Part shown: positions 48,667 to 57,759 of the stretch, one piece after another
How positions within the stretch are numbered: the first letter of the stretch is position 1
Layout of the letters: each line of letters opens with the position of its first letter
NCBI RefSeq assembly: GCF_000734965.1
Contig: NZ_JMTB01000100.1
Span: 1-64,000, forward strand
Reading direction: 5' to 3'
DNA length: 64,000 nt
Source: Trabulsiella guamensis ATCC 49490
Lineage (GTDB): Bacteria > Pseudomonadota > Gammaproteobacteria > Enterobacterales > Enterobacteriaceae
Position numbers and translations under genes: made by a program
The notes under the pieces: model-generated
What the model was told of the DNA's origin: nothing
Seen by the model: the letters and a program-made list of their open reading frames with translations, nothing else
Database searches by the model: none

Positions 48667-48686
48667 GATACTTTCTTTTCATCGAC

Positions 48687-48761
48687 TGGCTGGGGTACCT
48701 GGATTCGAACCAGGGAATGCCGGTATCAAAAACCGGTGCCTTACCGCTTGGCGATACCCCA
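48687..48761 (-). tRNA. glnW: tRNA-Gln (UUG), glnW position
   Basis: A 75-base tRNA with encoded CCA and anticodon TTG in CCGGTTTTTGATACCGG. Decodes CAA. Identical to the next copy. Confidence 0.98.
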
Positions 48762-48792
48762 ACAACAGGTACGTCAGTGAGTCGATGAAATA

Positions 48793-48867
48793 TGGCTGGG
48801 GTACCTGGATTCGAACCAGGGAATGCCGGTATCAAAAACCGGTGCCTTACCGCTTGGCGATACCCCA
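48793..48867 (-). tRNA. glnU: tRNA-Gln (UUG), glnU position
   Basis: A 75-base tRNA with encoded CCA and anticodon TTG, identical to the copy at 48687–48761. Confidence 0.98.
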
Positions 48868-48890
48868 TCCGTACAACGCTTACCTGGGAA

Positions 48891-48975
48891 TGGTGCGGGA
48901 GGCGAGACTTGAACTCGCACACCTTGCGGCGCCAGAACCTAAATCTGGTGCGTCTACCAATTTCGCCACTCCCGC
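48891..48975 (-). tRNA. leuW: tRNA-Leu (UAG)
   Basis: An 85-base class II tRNA with a long variable arm. It starts GCGGGAGTGGCG and ends CTCCCGCACCA. The anticodon is TAG in AGATTTAGGTTCT; it decodes CUN leucine codons. Confidence 0.98.
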
Positions 48976-48982
48976 AAAAAGA

Positions 48983-49059
48983 TGGTGGCTACGACGGGAT
49001 TCGAACCTGTGACCCCATCATTATGAGTGATGTGCTCTAACCAACTGAGCTACGTAGCC
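48983..49059 (-). tRNA. metT: tRNA-Met (CAU, elongator), metT position
   Basis: A 77-base tRNA, first gene of the operon, identical to the copy at 48590–48666. The promoter lies about 40–65 bases upstream. Confidence 0.98.
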
Positions 49060-49097
49060 ATCTTTTTTCGCGTTACCTTATCGGCGTTGCGGGGCGC

Positions 49098-49126
49098 ATT
49101 ATGCGTATTGAGCCTTGTAGCGTCAA
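49098..49126 (-). promoter_or_regulatory. Sigma-70 promoter of the tRNA operon
   Basis: The minus strand reads TTGACG (-35), 17 bases, CATAAT (-10), then a GC-rich discriminator GCGCCCCGC. This is the form of a strong, stringently controlled stable-RNA promoter. Confidence 0.88.
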
Positions 49127-49242
49127 CCTCTTTTTGACGTAAAATTGCCGGAATGTGACTGTTTGGTTAGGTTGCGAACAGCGTGGTGCATTATTCGGCA
49201 ATTATTGGTTATTTCTCAAATTTGCTGAGGAAAAACAACAAA

Positions 49243-49258
49243 GGGCCCCGCAGGGCCC
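49243..49258 (-). terminator. asnB terminator
   Basis: On the minus strand GGGCCC-TGCG-GGGCCC is followed by TTTGTTGTTTTT, 20 bases past the asnB stop. Confidence 0.85.
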
Positions 49259-49278
49259 AGTGCAAATTTTCATCACTT

Positions 49279-50943
49279 TTACTGGTAAGCAGACTGGTGC
49301 ACGCCGACCGCACGACCTGAAGGATCGTTCATGGTTTTGAAGGCTTCATCCCACTCGATCGCTTTGGCGGAAGAGCAGGCGACGGACGGGCCGCCTGGCA
49401 CACATTCTGCGGCGCTAGGCACCGGGAACAGCTCTTCGAAAATCTCACGATACAGATACGCCTCTTTGGATGTTGGCGTGTTGTATGGGAAACGGAAGCT
49501 TGCGGTTTCCAGTTGTTGATCAGAAATCTGTTTTGCCGCGACCTCTTTCAGTGTGTCGATCCAGCTGTAACCGACGCCGTCGGAGAACTGCTCTTTCTGA
49601 CGCCATGCGACGCTTGCCGGCAGATACGCCTCAAAACACTCACGCAGGACGTGTTTCTCCATTTTGCCGTTGCCGCACATTTTGTCCTGCGGGTTGATGC
49701 GCATCGCCACATCAAGGAATTTCTTGTCGAGGAACGGTACGCGGGCTTCAACACCCCAGGCAGACATCGCTTTGTTGGCGCGGGCGCAGTCAAACATATG
49801 CAGTGCCTGCAGTTTACGCACAGTCTCTTCATGCAGTTCTTTCGCGTCCGGCGCTTTATGGAAATAAAGATAGCCGCCGAATACTTCATCAGAACCTTCG
49901 CCGGAGAGCACCATTTTGATGCCCATCGCTTTGATTTTGCGCGACATCAGGTACATCGGCGTTGAGGCACGGATTGTGGTCACATCGTAGGTTTCAATGT
50001 GATAAATCACGTCGCGGATCGCGTCGAGCCCTTCCTGCACCGTGAAGTGGATTTCATGGTGAACAGTGCCGAGATGGTTCGCGACTTCCTGCGCGGCTTT
50101 CAGATCCGGCGAACCCACCAGACCGACGGCGAAGGAGTGCAGTTGCGGCCACCAGGCTTCAGAGCGCTCCTGATCTTCTACGCGGCGTGCCGCATATTTT
50201 TTGGTGATCGCGGAGATAATTGACGAATCCAGCCCGCCGGAGAGCAGTACGCCGTACGGCACGTCAGACATCAAATGGCTTTTAACCGAATCTTCCAGCG
50301 CCTGGCGCAACTCTGCTTTGTCCGTCACGTTGTCTTTGACGGCGTCGTAGTCAAACCAGTCGCGCCGATAATAAGAACGGATCTCGCCGTCCTTGCTCCA
50401 CAGGTAGCTTCCTGGAGGGAATTCTTTGATGGTGCGGCATACCGGCACCAGCGCTTTCATTTCAGAGGCGACATAAAAGTTGCCATGCTCGTCGTAGCCC
50501 ATGTACAGCGGAATAATGCCGATATGGTCGCGGCCAATCAGATACGCGTCTTTTTCGCTGTCATACAGTGCGAAGGCAAACATACCCTGCAGTTCGTCGA
50601 GAAATTCCGGCCCTTTTTCCTGATACAGGGCGAGGATCACTTCGCAGTCAGAACCCGTCTGGAATGCGTAGCGATCACCATATTCTGCGCGCAGCGCCTG
50701 GTGGTTGTAGATCTCACCGTTAACCGCCAGCGCGTGCGTTTTCTTTTCGTTATACAGCGGCTGGGCACCAGCGTTGACGTCGACAATAGACAGACGTTCG
50801 TGGGCGAGAATCGCTTTATCGCAGGCATAAATACCGGACCAGTCCGGGCCGCGATGGCGCATCAGGCGGGAAAGCTCCAGTGCTTTTTTGCGCAGCTCTC
50901 CCGCGTCAGTTTTAATATCCAGTACACCAAAAATAGAACACAT
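49279..50943 (-). CDS. asnB: AsnB, glutamine-hydrolysing asparagine synthetase
   Basis: A 554-residue two-domain enzyme. The class II glutaminase domain begins MCSIFGVLD with the nucleophile Cys2, then RHRGPDWSG and AVNGEIYNH. The synthetase domain carries the PP-loop LLSGGLDSSIISAI near residue 233. It makes asparagine from aspartate, ATP and glutamine. It stands alone between the tRNA operon and the nag genes. Confidence 0.98.
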   Translation of the reverse strand: MCSIFGVLDIKTDAGELRKKALELSRLMRHRGPDWSGIYACDKAILAHERLSIVDVNAGAQPLYNEKKTHALAVNGEIYNHQALRAEYGDRYAFQTGSDCEVILALYQEKGPEFLDELQGMFAFALYDSEKDAYLIGRDHIGIIPLYMGYDEHGNFYVASEMKALVPVCRTIKEFPPGSYLWSKDGEIRSYYRRDWFDYDAVKDNVTDKAELRQALEDSVKSHLMSDVPYGVLLSGGLDSSIISAITKKYAARRVEDQERSEAWWPQLHSFAVGLVGSPDLKAAQEVANHLGTVHHEIHFTVQEGLDAIRDVIYHIETYDVTTIRASTPMYLMSRKIKAMGIKMVLSGEGSDEVFGGYLYFHKAPDAKELHEETVRKLQALHMFDCARANKAMSAWGVEARVPFLDKKFLDVAMRINPQDKMCGNGKMEKHVLRECFEAYLPASVAWRQKEQFSDGVGYSWIDTLKEVAAKQISDQQLETASFRFPYNTPTSKEAYLYREIFEELFPVPSAAECVPGGPSVACSSAKAIEWDEAFKTMNDPSGRAVGVHQSAYQ

Positions 50944-51157
50944 AAACGTCTCCGTTACCCTGTTGCGTAATGCTGTTGTGTCATTTGCTCTGAGAGAGAC
51001 AATGCCGCAAAGCGCGAGGCTGGCGCAAGGGGTTTACGGGCTTATCAGAAAATAATGCAATGAGAGTTGTTGAATGATGAAAAAGACGCGATGTTGCTGT
51101 GCATCTGTTGATGAATTATCAATAAAACGCATTTTTTATTAGATGAATGATAATTGC
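50944..51157 (-). promoter_or_regulatory. Spacer between nagD and asnB
   Basis: The spacer holds the asnB promoter and, toward nagD, an AT-rich stretch. No operator was recognised. Confidence 0.3.
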
Positions 51158-51188
51158 AGGCCGGATGCGTTATGCATCATCCGGCGCC
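51158..51188. repeat. REP element after nagD
   Basis: GCCGGATG (51160–51167) and CATCCGGC (51178–51185) are the arms of a typical enterobacterial REP unit, just beyond the nagD stop; likely the 3' end of the nagBACD mRNA. Confidence 0.75.
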
Positions 51189-51192
51189 GTGA

Positions 51193-51945
51193 TTAAAAAA
51201 CGTCAATTTCCGCAACGGACGGGTAAATCCAGGAAGGGCGGAACGGCATGCTGTCGATGTCATCGACCGTTGAAACGCCGGAGAGTACCAGCACCGTCTC
51301 CAGACCGGCCTGGAAGCCCGCCAGGATATCGGTGCGCAGATTGTCGCCGACGATGACCGTTTGCTCTGAATGCGCCTGCATTTTATTGAGCGCGGCACGA
51401 ATAATCCACGGGCTGGGTTTACCGACGTAAAACGGTTTGCGACCGGAGATTTTTTCGATACCCGCGCAAAGTGCGCCGCAGGCCGGATAATAACCACGGC
51501 CATGGGTGTCCGGGTTAGTGGCGATGAAGCGTGCGCCGTTGGCGACGAAGAACGCCGCTTTATGCATCATATCCCAGTTATAAGAGCGCGTTTCACCGAC
51601 GATCACGAAATCCGGGTTGACGTCCGTGATAGTGAATCCGGCTTTATACAATTCATGAATTAACGCGCCTTCGCCAACGACATACGCTTTTTTGCCTTCC
51701 TGACGACGCAGGAAATCTGCGGTCGCCATGGCCGAGGTGTAAAAGACGCTGTCCGGGACATTGACACCGGCAGTGGCGAAACGGTTTGCCAGATCCTGCC
51801 CGGTCTGGGAAGGGTAGTTGGTCAGCAGGACCAGCGGCAGCCCTTTCTCCAGGATGCGGGTGACGAACTCCGCAGCACCGGGAACGGCGACGTTATCGTG
51901 CATCAGCACGCCGTCGATATCACAAATTACATTCTTAATGGTCAT
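51193..51945 (-). CDS. nagD: NagD, HAD-family nucleotide phosphatase
   Basis: A 250-residue HAD phosphatase. Motif I is DIDGVLMHDN at the N-terminus, motif II is VLLTNYPSQ, and the late motif is VIVGDNLRTDILAGFQAG. E. coli NagD prefers UMP and other nucleoside monophosphates. Last gene of nagBACD. Its exact role in amino-sugar use is unclear. Confidence 0.97.
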   Translation of the reverse strand: MTIKNVICDIDGVLMHDNVAVPGAAEFVTRILEKGLPLVLLTNYPSQTGQDLANRFATAGVNVPDSVFYTSAMATADFLRRQEGKKAYVVGEGALIHELYKAGFTITDVNPDFVIVGETRSYNWDMMHKAAFFVANGARFIATNPDTHGRGYYPACGALCAGIEKISGRKPFYVGKPSPWIIRAALNKMQAHSEQTVIVGDNLRTDILAGFQAGLETVLVLSGVSTVDDIDSMPFRPSWIYPSVAEIDVF

Positions 51946-51993
51946 GGATACCCAGGCTCAACAGCTTAAAGAGAGGCGTACTATAAAACCGCT

Positions 51994-53214
51994 TTAGCTT
52001 TCCAGCAAACGCTGTAGTAGGATGCCGTTAAGCATAGCGCGTTTTACCAGCGCAAACGCGCCAATGGCGGAGCGGTGATCCAGCGTGGAACGCACGACTG
52101 GCAGATTCTTGCGAAACGCCTTCAGCACCTGCGTATTAATGCAGCCTTCAATGGCGGGCAGCAGCACGCGCTCGGCTTCGATGATTTCCCCGGCAATCAC
52201 CACTTTCTGTGGATTAAACAGGTTAATGGCGATAGCGATGGTTTTGCCGAGCTGGCGGCCAACATGTTCGATAACTTCGCTGGCCAGAGGGTCGCCTTTA
52301 TTGGCGGCTTTGCAGATGGCGCTGATCGAACAGTCATCCAGCGTCACACGGCTCTGATAGCCCTGTTCCAGAAGATGGCGAACGCGTTGTTCGATGGCAG
52401 CGTTGGCGGCAACGGTTTCCAGACAGCCGAAATTGCCGCAGTGGCAGCGTTCGCCCAGCGGGTCGACCTGAATGTGACCGATTTCGCCGACGTTGCCGTT
52501 ACGTCCGATAAAAATACGCCCGTTGGAGATGATCCCGGCGCCGGTGCCACGGTGAACACGCACCAGAATGGAGTCTTCGCAGTCCTGACTTGCACCGAAA
52601 TAGTGCTCCGCCAGCGCTAAACTGCGAATGTCATGACCAATAAAGCAGGTGACGTTAAAGCGTTTTTCCATCGCATCGACCAGCGCCCAGTTTTCCACCG
52701 GGATATGCGGCATATAGCGGATCACGCCGCTGTCGGGGTCAACCAGCCCGGGCAGGATCACCGAGATGGCAATCAGCTCGCGAATTTTTCGCTGACAGGC
52801 GGTGATGAACAGTGAAATGGTGTTCAGCAACGCGTGTTCGAGCGTTTCTTGCGTGCGTTCTGGTAAAGGGTAATGCTCTTCCGCCAGCACTTTACTGCTC
52901 AGATCGTAGAGCGTCAGCGTGGTGTCATGACGACCGAGGCGAATGCCGATGGCGTGGAAATTGCGGGTTTCAGTGACGATGGAAATCGCGCGGCGGCCCC
53001 CGGTGGAGGCTTGCTGATCGACTTCTTTAATCAGGCCGCGTTCAATTAACTGACGGGTAATTTTTGTCACGCTGGCAGGAGCAAGCTGGCTTTGTTCTGC
53101 GATCTGAATGCGCGAGATGGGGCCGTGCTGATCAATCAGACGGTATACCGCTGCGCTGTTCAGTTGTTTTACGAGATCAACGTTGCCAATTTGAGCTTGT
53201 CCGCCAGGTGTCAT
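51994..53214 (-). CDS. nagC: NagC, N-acetylglucosamine-6-phosphate-responsive repressor
   Basis: A 406-residue ROK-family regulator. It has an N-terminal winged helix-turn-helix (ISRIQIAEQSQLAPASVTKITRQLIERGLI), a sugar-phosphate-binding core and the zinc motif CHCGNFGCLE. GlcNAc-6-P releases it from DNA. It represses nag genes and chiP and activates glmUS. It follows nagA by eight bases. Candidate NagC boxes lie in this window at 55330–55350, 55423–55446 and upstream of chiP. Confidence 0.98.
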   Translation of the reverse strand: MTPGGQAQIGNVDLVKQLNSAAVYRLIDQHGPISRIQIAEQSQLAPASVTKITRQLIERGLIKEVDQQASTGGRRAISIVTETRNFHAIGIRLGRHDTTLTLYDLSSKVLAEEHYPLPERTQETLEHALLNTISLFITACQRKIRELIAISVILPGLVDPDSGVIRYMPHIPVENWALVDAMEKRFNVTCFIGHDIRSLALAEHYFGASQDCEDSILVRVHRGTGAGIISNGRIFIGRNGNVGEIGHIQVDPLGERCHCGNFGCLETVAANAAIEQRVRHLLEQGYQSRVTLDDCSISAICKAANKGDPLASEVIEHVGRQLGKTIAIAINLFNPQKVVIAGEIIEAERVLLPAIEGCINTQVLKAFRKNLPVVRSTLDHRSAIGAFALVKRAMLNGILLQRLLES

Positions 53215-53222
53215 ACATTTAC

Positions 53223-54371
53223 TTACTCAGTGACGACCTCGTTACCATTAACGATGGTCTTGGTTACCTTATAGTCGCGAGTGAATGCGGTCAGGTTGGC
53301 GATCATTCCAGGCGCAATGCTGCCCAGTTGCTTATCGACACCTATCGCACGCGCCGGGTAGAGCGTCGCCATGCGCAGGACTTCGTCCAGTGCGATGCCG
53401 CAATGCTCAACCAGATTGCGAACCCCTTCAATCATGGTCAGAGAGGAGCCGCTCAGCGTGCCATTCTCATCTACACACAATCCATTCCGGTAGTATATTG
53501 TTTTCCCGGCAAAAATGAACTGGTCAATATTTGCGCCTGCCGGTGCGGTCGCATCTGTTACCAGGCACAGCTTGTCGCCTTTCAGGCGTTTTGCGTTACG
53601 GACGTTGGCGAAATCAACATGCAGACCGTCGGCGATAATGCCGCAATAAACGTCCGGCTCATCAAAGATCGCGCCCGCCAGGCCCGGTTCACGGCCGGTG
53701 ATATACGGCATGGCGTTATAAAGGTGCGTCGCGAAAGTAATGCCGGCGCGGAAGCCGATTTTCGCTTCTTTCAGCGTGGCGTTAGAGTGCCCGGCGGAGA
53801 CTACAATCCCGGCGTTTACCAGCTTGCGGATCACCTCAGGCTCCACCATTTCCGGCGCGAGGGTGACTTTGGTGATGACGTCAGCGTTGGCGCAGAGGAA
53901 ATTCACCAGTTCAGCGTCCGGCTTGCGCACGTAATCCGGGTTATGGGTGCCTTTCTTGACGATATTCAGCCACGGACCTTCCAGATGCAGACCCAGCGCC
54001 TGGTTCGGGTATTTCGCCAGATACTCCCGCATCACGCGAATGCCCTGTATCATCAGCTCGTCGCTGGAGGTGATCAGGGTCGGTAGATAGCTGGTGCAGC
54101 CCGATTTTTCATTGGCCTTCTGCATGATTTCCAGTGTCTTCACGCTGACCGCGTCCATGGTGTCGTTAAACTGCACACCGCCGCAGCCGTTCAGCTGAAC
54201 ATCAATAAAACCCGGGGCGAGTATGGCGCCATTGACTGAGCGCTGCTCAATGTCAGTCGGTAAATCCGCCAGCGGGCAGAGACGTTCGATCAGGCCATTG
54301 GCGACAACAATCGCATGGTCATCCAGAATTTCGTGGCCGGTATAAATCCGACCATGGGTTAATGCATACAT
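53223..54371 (-). CDS. nagA: NagA, N-acetylglucosamine-6-phosphate deacetylase
   Basis: A 382-residue amidohydrolase. It has [13 protein letters not shown] at the N-terminus, HLEGPWLN and the metal/active-site segments [10 protein letters not shown] and [10 protein letters not shown]. It turns GlcNAc-6-P into GlcN-6-P for NagB and so removes the NagC inducer. It starts 57 bases after nagB. Confidence 0.98.
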   Translation of the reverse strand: MYALTHGRIYTGHEILDDHAIVVANGLIERLCPLADLPTDIEQRSVNGAILAPGFIDVQLNGCGGVQFNDTMDAVSVKTLEIMQKANEKSGCTSYLPTLITSSDELMIQGIRVMREYLAKYPNQALGLHLEGPWLNIVKKGTHNPDYVRKPDAELVNFLCANADVITKVTLAPEMVEPEVIRKLVNAGIVVSAGHSNATLKEAKIGFRAGITFATHLYNAMPYITGREPGLAGAIFDEPDVYCGIIADGLHVDFANVRNAKRLKGDKLCLVTDATAPAGANIDQFIFAGKTIYYRNGLCVDENGTLSGSSLTMIEGVRNLVEHCGIALDEVLRMATLYPARAIGVDKQLGSIAPGMIANLTAFTRDYKVTKTIVNGNEVVTE

Positions 54372-54428
54372 TACAACCCCCGGTTACAAAAATGCGACCG
54401 TCTCCCCAGAAAGAGAGACGGTATTGAC

Positions 54429-55229
54429 TCAAAGACCTTTAACGTTTTCTGCTTCTAACTCATTGAAGTATTTTAACGTTTTCACTTTCAGCTCCATGGT
54501 GGACGGCTCGTCGCAAACCATGACCGCTTTCGGGTGCAATTGCAGGCAACTGATGGTCCACATATGGTTGACATTACCTTCCACGGCCGCCTGCAGTGCC
54601 TGGGCTTTCTGAGAACCCAGCACCAGGATCATCACTTCTTCCGCATCCAGCAGGGTGCCCACGCCAACGGTCAGCGCATATTTCGGCACCAGGTTGACGT
54701 CGCCGTCAAAGAAGCGGGAGTTTGCCACGCGGGTGTCATGGGTCAGGGTTTTAATGCGGGTGCGGGACGCCAGTGAAGAGGCTGGTTCGTTGAACGCGAT
54801 ATGACCATCGTTACCTACGCCGCCCATAAACAGGTGGATTTTACCGTAAGAACGGATCTTTTCTTCGTACTGACGGCATTCCGCATCGATGTCCGGCGCG
54901 TTACCATTCAGAAGGTTGATGTTTTCTGCCGGGATATCAACATGATCGAAAAAGTTACGGTGCATGAAGCTGTGGTAGCTTTCCGGGTGTTCCTTCGGCA
55001 GACCAACGTATTCGTCCATGTTGAAGGTGACAACGTGCTTAAAGCTAACCTGGCCTGCTTTATGCATCTCAACCAGCGCTTTGTACGCGGTGAGCGGCGT
55101 ACCGCCGGTCGGGAGGCCGAGTACAAACGGACGATCCGCAGTAGGTTTGAACGCATTGATACGATTGACGATATGACGTGCGGCCCATTTACCTACTTGC
55201 TCAGCGGTCGCCAGGGGGATCAGTCTCAT
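54429..55229 (-). CDS. nagB: NagB, glucosamine-6-phosphate deaminase
   Basis: A 266-residue hexameric enzyme converting GlcN-6-P to fructose-6-P and ammonia. It shows [18 protein letters not shown], the active-site [13 protein letters not shown] and [14 protein letters not shown]. Allosteric site residues for GlcNAc-6-P are expected. First gene of nagBACD, divergent from nagE. Confidence 0.98.
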   Translation of the reverse strand: MRLIPLATAEQVGKWAARHIVNRINAFKPTADRPFVLGLPTGGTPLTAYKALVEMHKAGQVSFKHVVTFNMDEYVGLPKEHPESYHSFMHRNFFDHVDIPAENINLLNGNAPDIDAECRQYEEKIRSYGKIHLFMGGVGNDGHIAFNEPASSLASRTRIKTLTHDTRVANSRFFDGDVNLVPKYALTVGVGTLLDAEEVMILVLGSQKAQALQAAVEGNVNHMWTISCLQLHPKAVMVCDEPSTMELKVKTLKYFNELEAENVKGL

Positions 55230-55329
55230 TGTTCACCTCAATAATGTTAATTTAAAGCGTTGGCGGATTGGTACCGATACTCTGTTAAGGGTAACCTGGT
55301 TTGCCAGCGAAAGGGGACAATCCGTCTTG

Positions 55330-55350
55330 ATTTTTTGAATGATAAAATAA
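55330..55350. promoter_or_regulatory. NagC box, nagB side
   Basis: ATTTTTTGAATGATAAAATAA is an imperfect palindrome with the AT-rich flanks typical of NagC operators. Confidence 0.65.
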
Positions 55351-55392
55351 GTTTTGGCTGTTAGCCAGCGAATGGGAGGGGTTATTACGATA

Positions 55393-55414
55393 TTTGGTGA
55401 TTATAATCACAAAA
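55393..55414. promoter_or_regulatory. CRP site between the NagC boxes
   Basis: The core GTGA-TTATAA-TCAC (55397–55410) is a perfect CRP-type palindrome with A/T flanks. Confidence 0.8.
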
Positions 55415-55422
55415 AACGGGTG

Positions 55423-55446
55423 TTTAATTTGCGAGACGAATTAATT
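55423..55446. promoter_or_regulatory. NagC box, nagE side
   Basis: TTTAATTTGCGAGACGAATT plus four bases forms a palindrome around GCGAGACG with AATT arms, close to the high-affinity NagC operator pattern. Confidence 0.75.
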
Positions 55447-55554
55447 TTCCACACACTCTGAACGTAGGTGATAAATCGCCACGCTTCAAGGTTTGTTACA
55501 CAATAAAAAAACGGCTTTGAATGAGTCTGAACGGGGTCTCATAGGGGGAAGAAA

Positions 55555-57576
55555 GTGAGTATTCTAGGTTATTTACAAAAAGTAGGCCGCGCACTCATGG
55601 TGCCAGTGGCCACGCTGCCGGCCGCAGCCATCCTGATGGGTGTCGGCTATTGGATCGACCCGGTAGGCTGGGGTGGTGAGAACGCGCTGGCGGCGTTCTT
55701 CATCAAATCCGGCTCTGCCATTATCGACAACATGTCCGTACTGTTCGCTATCGGTGTTGCTTACGGTATGTCTAAAGATAAAGACGGTGCAGCAGCACTC
55801 ACCGGCTTCGTCGGTTTCCTCGTTTTAACGACACTCTGCTCGCCAGCTGCCGTGTCGATGATCCAAAAAATTCCGGCGGACCAGGTTCCGGCGGCGTTTG
55901 GTAAAATCAGCAACCAGTTCGTGGGTATCCTGGTGGGTATCATCTCCGCGGAACTGTACAACCGCTTCTCAGGCGTAGAGTTGCCAAAAGCGCTCTCCTT
56001 CTTCAGCGGTCGTCGTCTGGTGCCGATCCTCACCTCCTTTGTGATGATCGTTGTGGCGTTCATCATGATGTACATCTGGCCGGTTATCTTCGACGGTCTG
56101 GTGAACTTTGGTGAACACATCCAGAAACTGGGTTCCATCGGTGCGGGCGTCTACGCCTTCTTCAACCGTCTGCTGATCCCGGTAGGTCTGCACCATGCGC
56201 TGAACTCTGTATTCTGGTTCGATGTTGCGGGTATCAACGACATTCCAAACTTCCTGGGTGGTGCACAGTCCATCGAAGCAGGTAAAGCGGTCGTCGGCAT
56301 TACTGGTCGTTATCAGGCCGGCTTCTTCCCGATCATGATGTTCGGTCTGCCTGGCGCTGCACTGGCTATCTACCACTGCGCACGTCCGGAAAACAAAGCG
56401 AAAGTTCTGGGTATCATGATGGCGGGTGCCTTCGCAGCCTTCTTCACGGGTATCACCGAACCGCTGGAATTCTCCTTCATGTTCGTTGCGCCTGTGCTGT
56501 ATGTCATTCACGCCATCCTGACAGGTATCTCCGTGTTCATCGCGGCTAGCATGCACTGGATTGCGGGCTTTGGCTTCAGTGCCGGTCTGGTGGATATGGT
56601 GCTGTCTTCCCGTAACCCGCTGGCAACACACTGGTACATGCTGATCCCGCAGGGCCTGGTGTTCTTCGTGATCTACTACCTGGTGTTCCGCTTCACCATC
56701 ACCAAATTCAACCTGATGACCCCGGGTCGCGAACTGGCGGTTGCCGGCAGCGAAGCGGATGGTCAGGATGTGAATCTGAGCAATGGTAAAGATCAGGATG
56801 TCGCAGGTCTGGCGCGTCAGTACATCGCCGCTGTTGGTGGTTCTGATAACCTGACTGGCATCGACGCCTGTATCACCCGTCTGCGTCTGTCCGTAAAAGA
56901 CTCAAGCCTGGTGAACGAAGCACTGGCTAAACGCCTGGGCGCAACCGGTGTTATCCGTCTGAACAAGACCAGTGTGCAGATCATCGTGGGCTTCGTGGCT
57001 GAGAAAATCGCTAACGCAATGCACACTACCGGCCCTGTCGCGGCAGCAGAAGCAGCTCCGGCTGCAGCGCCAGCACAGGCGGCGGCAAAACCGCAGGCCG
57101 TGCCGAATGCGGTCACTATCGCGGCACTGGTTTCCCCAGTGACAGGTGAAGTGGTGGCGCTGGATCAAGTCCCTGACGAAGCCTTCGCCAGCAAAGCGGT
57201 GGGTGACGGTGTGGCAGTGAAACCGACGGAAAGCGTTGTGGTTTCTCCGGCTGCGGGCACGATCGTGAAAATCTTCAACACCAACCATGCGTTCTGCCTG
57301 GAAACCGACAAAGGCGCAGAAATCGTTGTCCACATGGGTATCGATACTGTCGCACTGAACGGCGAAGGCTTTAAGCGTCTGGTGGAAGAGGGGGCGGAAG
57401 TGACGGCAGGCCAGCCCATCCTGGAGATGGATCTGGACTTCCTGAATGCCAATGCGCGCTCGATGATTAGCCCGGTGGTTTGCAGCAATATCGATGACTT
57501 CAGCGGCCTTGTCATTAAGGCACAGGGTCATGTCGTTGCAGGCGAAACCGCGCTGTATGAGATTAAAGGCAAGTAA
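55555..57576 (+). CDS. nagE: NagE, N-acetylglucosamine PTS permease (EIICBA)
   Basis: A 673-residue fused PTS protein. The membrane EIIC domain (residues 1–370, GLHHALNSVFWFDVAGI, GITEPLEFSFMFVAP) is followed by the EIIB domain with phosphocysteine in TGIDACITRLRLSV, an Ala/Pro-rich linker, and the EIIA domain with active histidine in GAEIVVHMGIDTV. It imports and phosphorylates GlcNAc. It starts with GTG, as in E. coli. It is about 25 residues longer than the 648-residue E. coli protein, with an Ala-rich linker in the cytoplasmic part. Confidence 0.97.
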   Translation: MSILGYLQKVGRALMVPVATLPAAAILMGVGYWIDPVGWGGENALAAFFIKSGSAIIDNMSVLFAIGVAYGMSKDKDGAAALTGFVGFLVLTTLCSPAAVSMIQKIPADQVPAAFGKISNQFVGILVGIISAELYNRFSGVELPKALSFFSGRRLVPILTSFVMIVVAFIMMYIWPVIFDGLVNFGEHIQKLGSIGAGVYAFFNRLLIPVGLHHALNSVFWFDVAGINDIPNFLGGAQSIEAGKAVVGITGRYQAGFFPIMMFGLPGAALAIYHCARPENKAKVLGIMMAGAFAAFFTGITEPLEFSFMFVAPVLYVIHAILTGISVFIAASMHWIAGFGFSAGLVDMVLSSRNPLATHWYMLIPQGLVFFVIYYLVFRFTITKFNLMTPGRELAVAGSEADGQDVNLSNGKDQDVAGLARQYIAAVGGSDNLTGIDACITRLRLSVKDSSLVNEALAKRLGATGVIRLNKTSVQIIVGFVAEKIANAMHTTGPVAAAEAAPAAAPAQAAAKPQAVPNAVTIAALVSPVTGEVVALDQVPDEAFASKAVGDGVAVKPTESVVVSPAAGTIVKIFNTNHAFCLETDKGAEIVVHMGIDTVALNGEGFKRLVEEGAEVTAGQPILEMDLDFLNANARSMISPVVCSNIDDFSGLVIKAQGHVVAGETALYEIKGK

Positions 57577-57606
57577 TCGCTCCTGAGCAAGCAACTGCAT
57601 GCCTTA

Positions 57607-57638
57607 AGCGGCGGGGATTTCCTCCGCCGCTTTTTTTT
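57607..57638 (+). terminator. nagE terminator
   Basis: AGCGGCGG and CCGCCGCT arms followed by eight T residues. Confidence 0.93.
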
Positions 57639-57759
57639 GCAGCGATCAGTCCCCAGATAGTTCTTCAGTGAGGTATTTTCCGCAACTAATGGTTGTCTCT
57701 TCGACTGGCTTATAAGATCATATGCCGTTATACGTTGTTTACGCCTTGAGGAACCCACG

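Larger units (their letters stand above)
55230..55554. promoter_or_regulatory. Divergent nagB–nagE control region
   Basis: A 325-base gene-free spacer. It holds two NagC-box-like palindromes (55330–55350 and 55423–55446, centres about 95 bases or nine helical turns apart) with a CRP site between them. This is the repression-loop plan known from E. coli nagE–nagB. No other element was recognised. Confidence 0.8.

Noticed and set aside
48293-49040. Several overlapping open frames across the tRNA cluster on both strands
   Set aside because: They repeat the same peptide again and again because they read through tandem tRNA genes. The tRNAs fold and explain the sequence fully.
48299-49059. Regularly spaced 75–77 base repeats that could suggest a repeat array or CRISPR
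   Set aside because: The repeats are complete tRNA genes with CCA ends and different anticodons. The spacers are short and of irregular length.
51158-51188. Palindrome after nagD as an operator
   Set aside because: Its GCCGGATG/CATCCGGC arms are the usual REP sequence at operon ends, so regulatory meaning is not needed.
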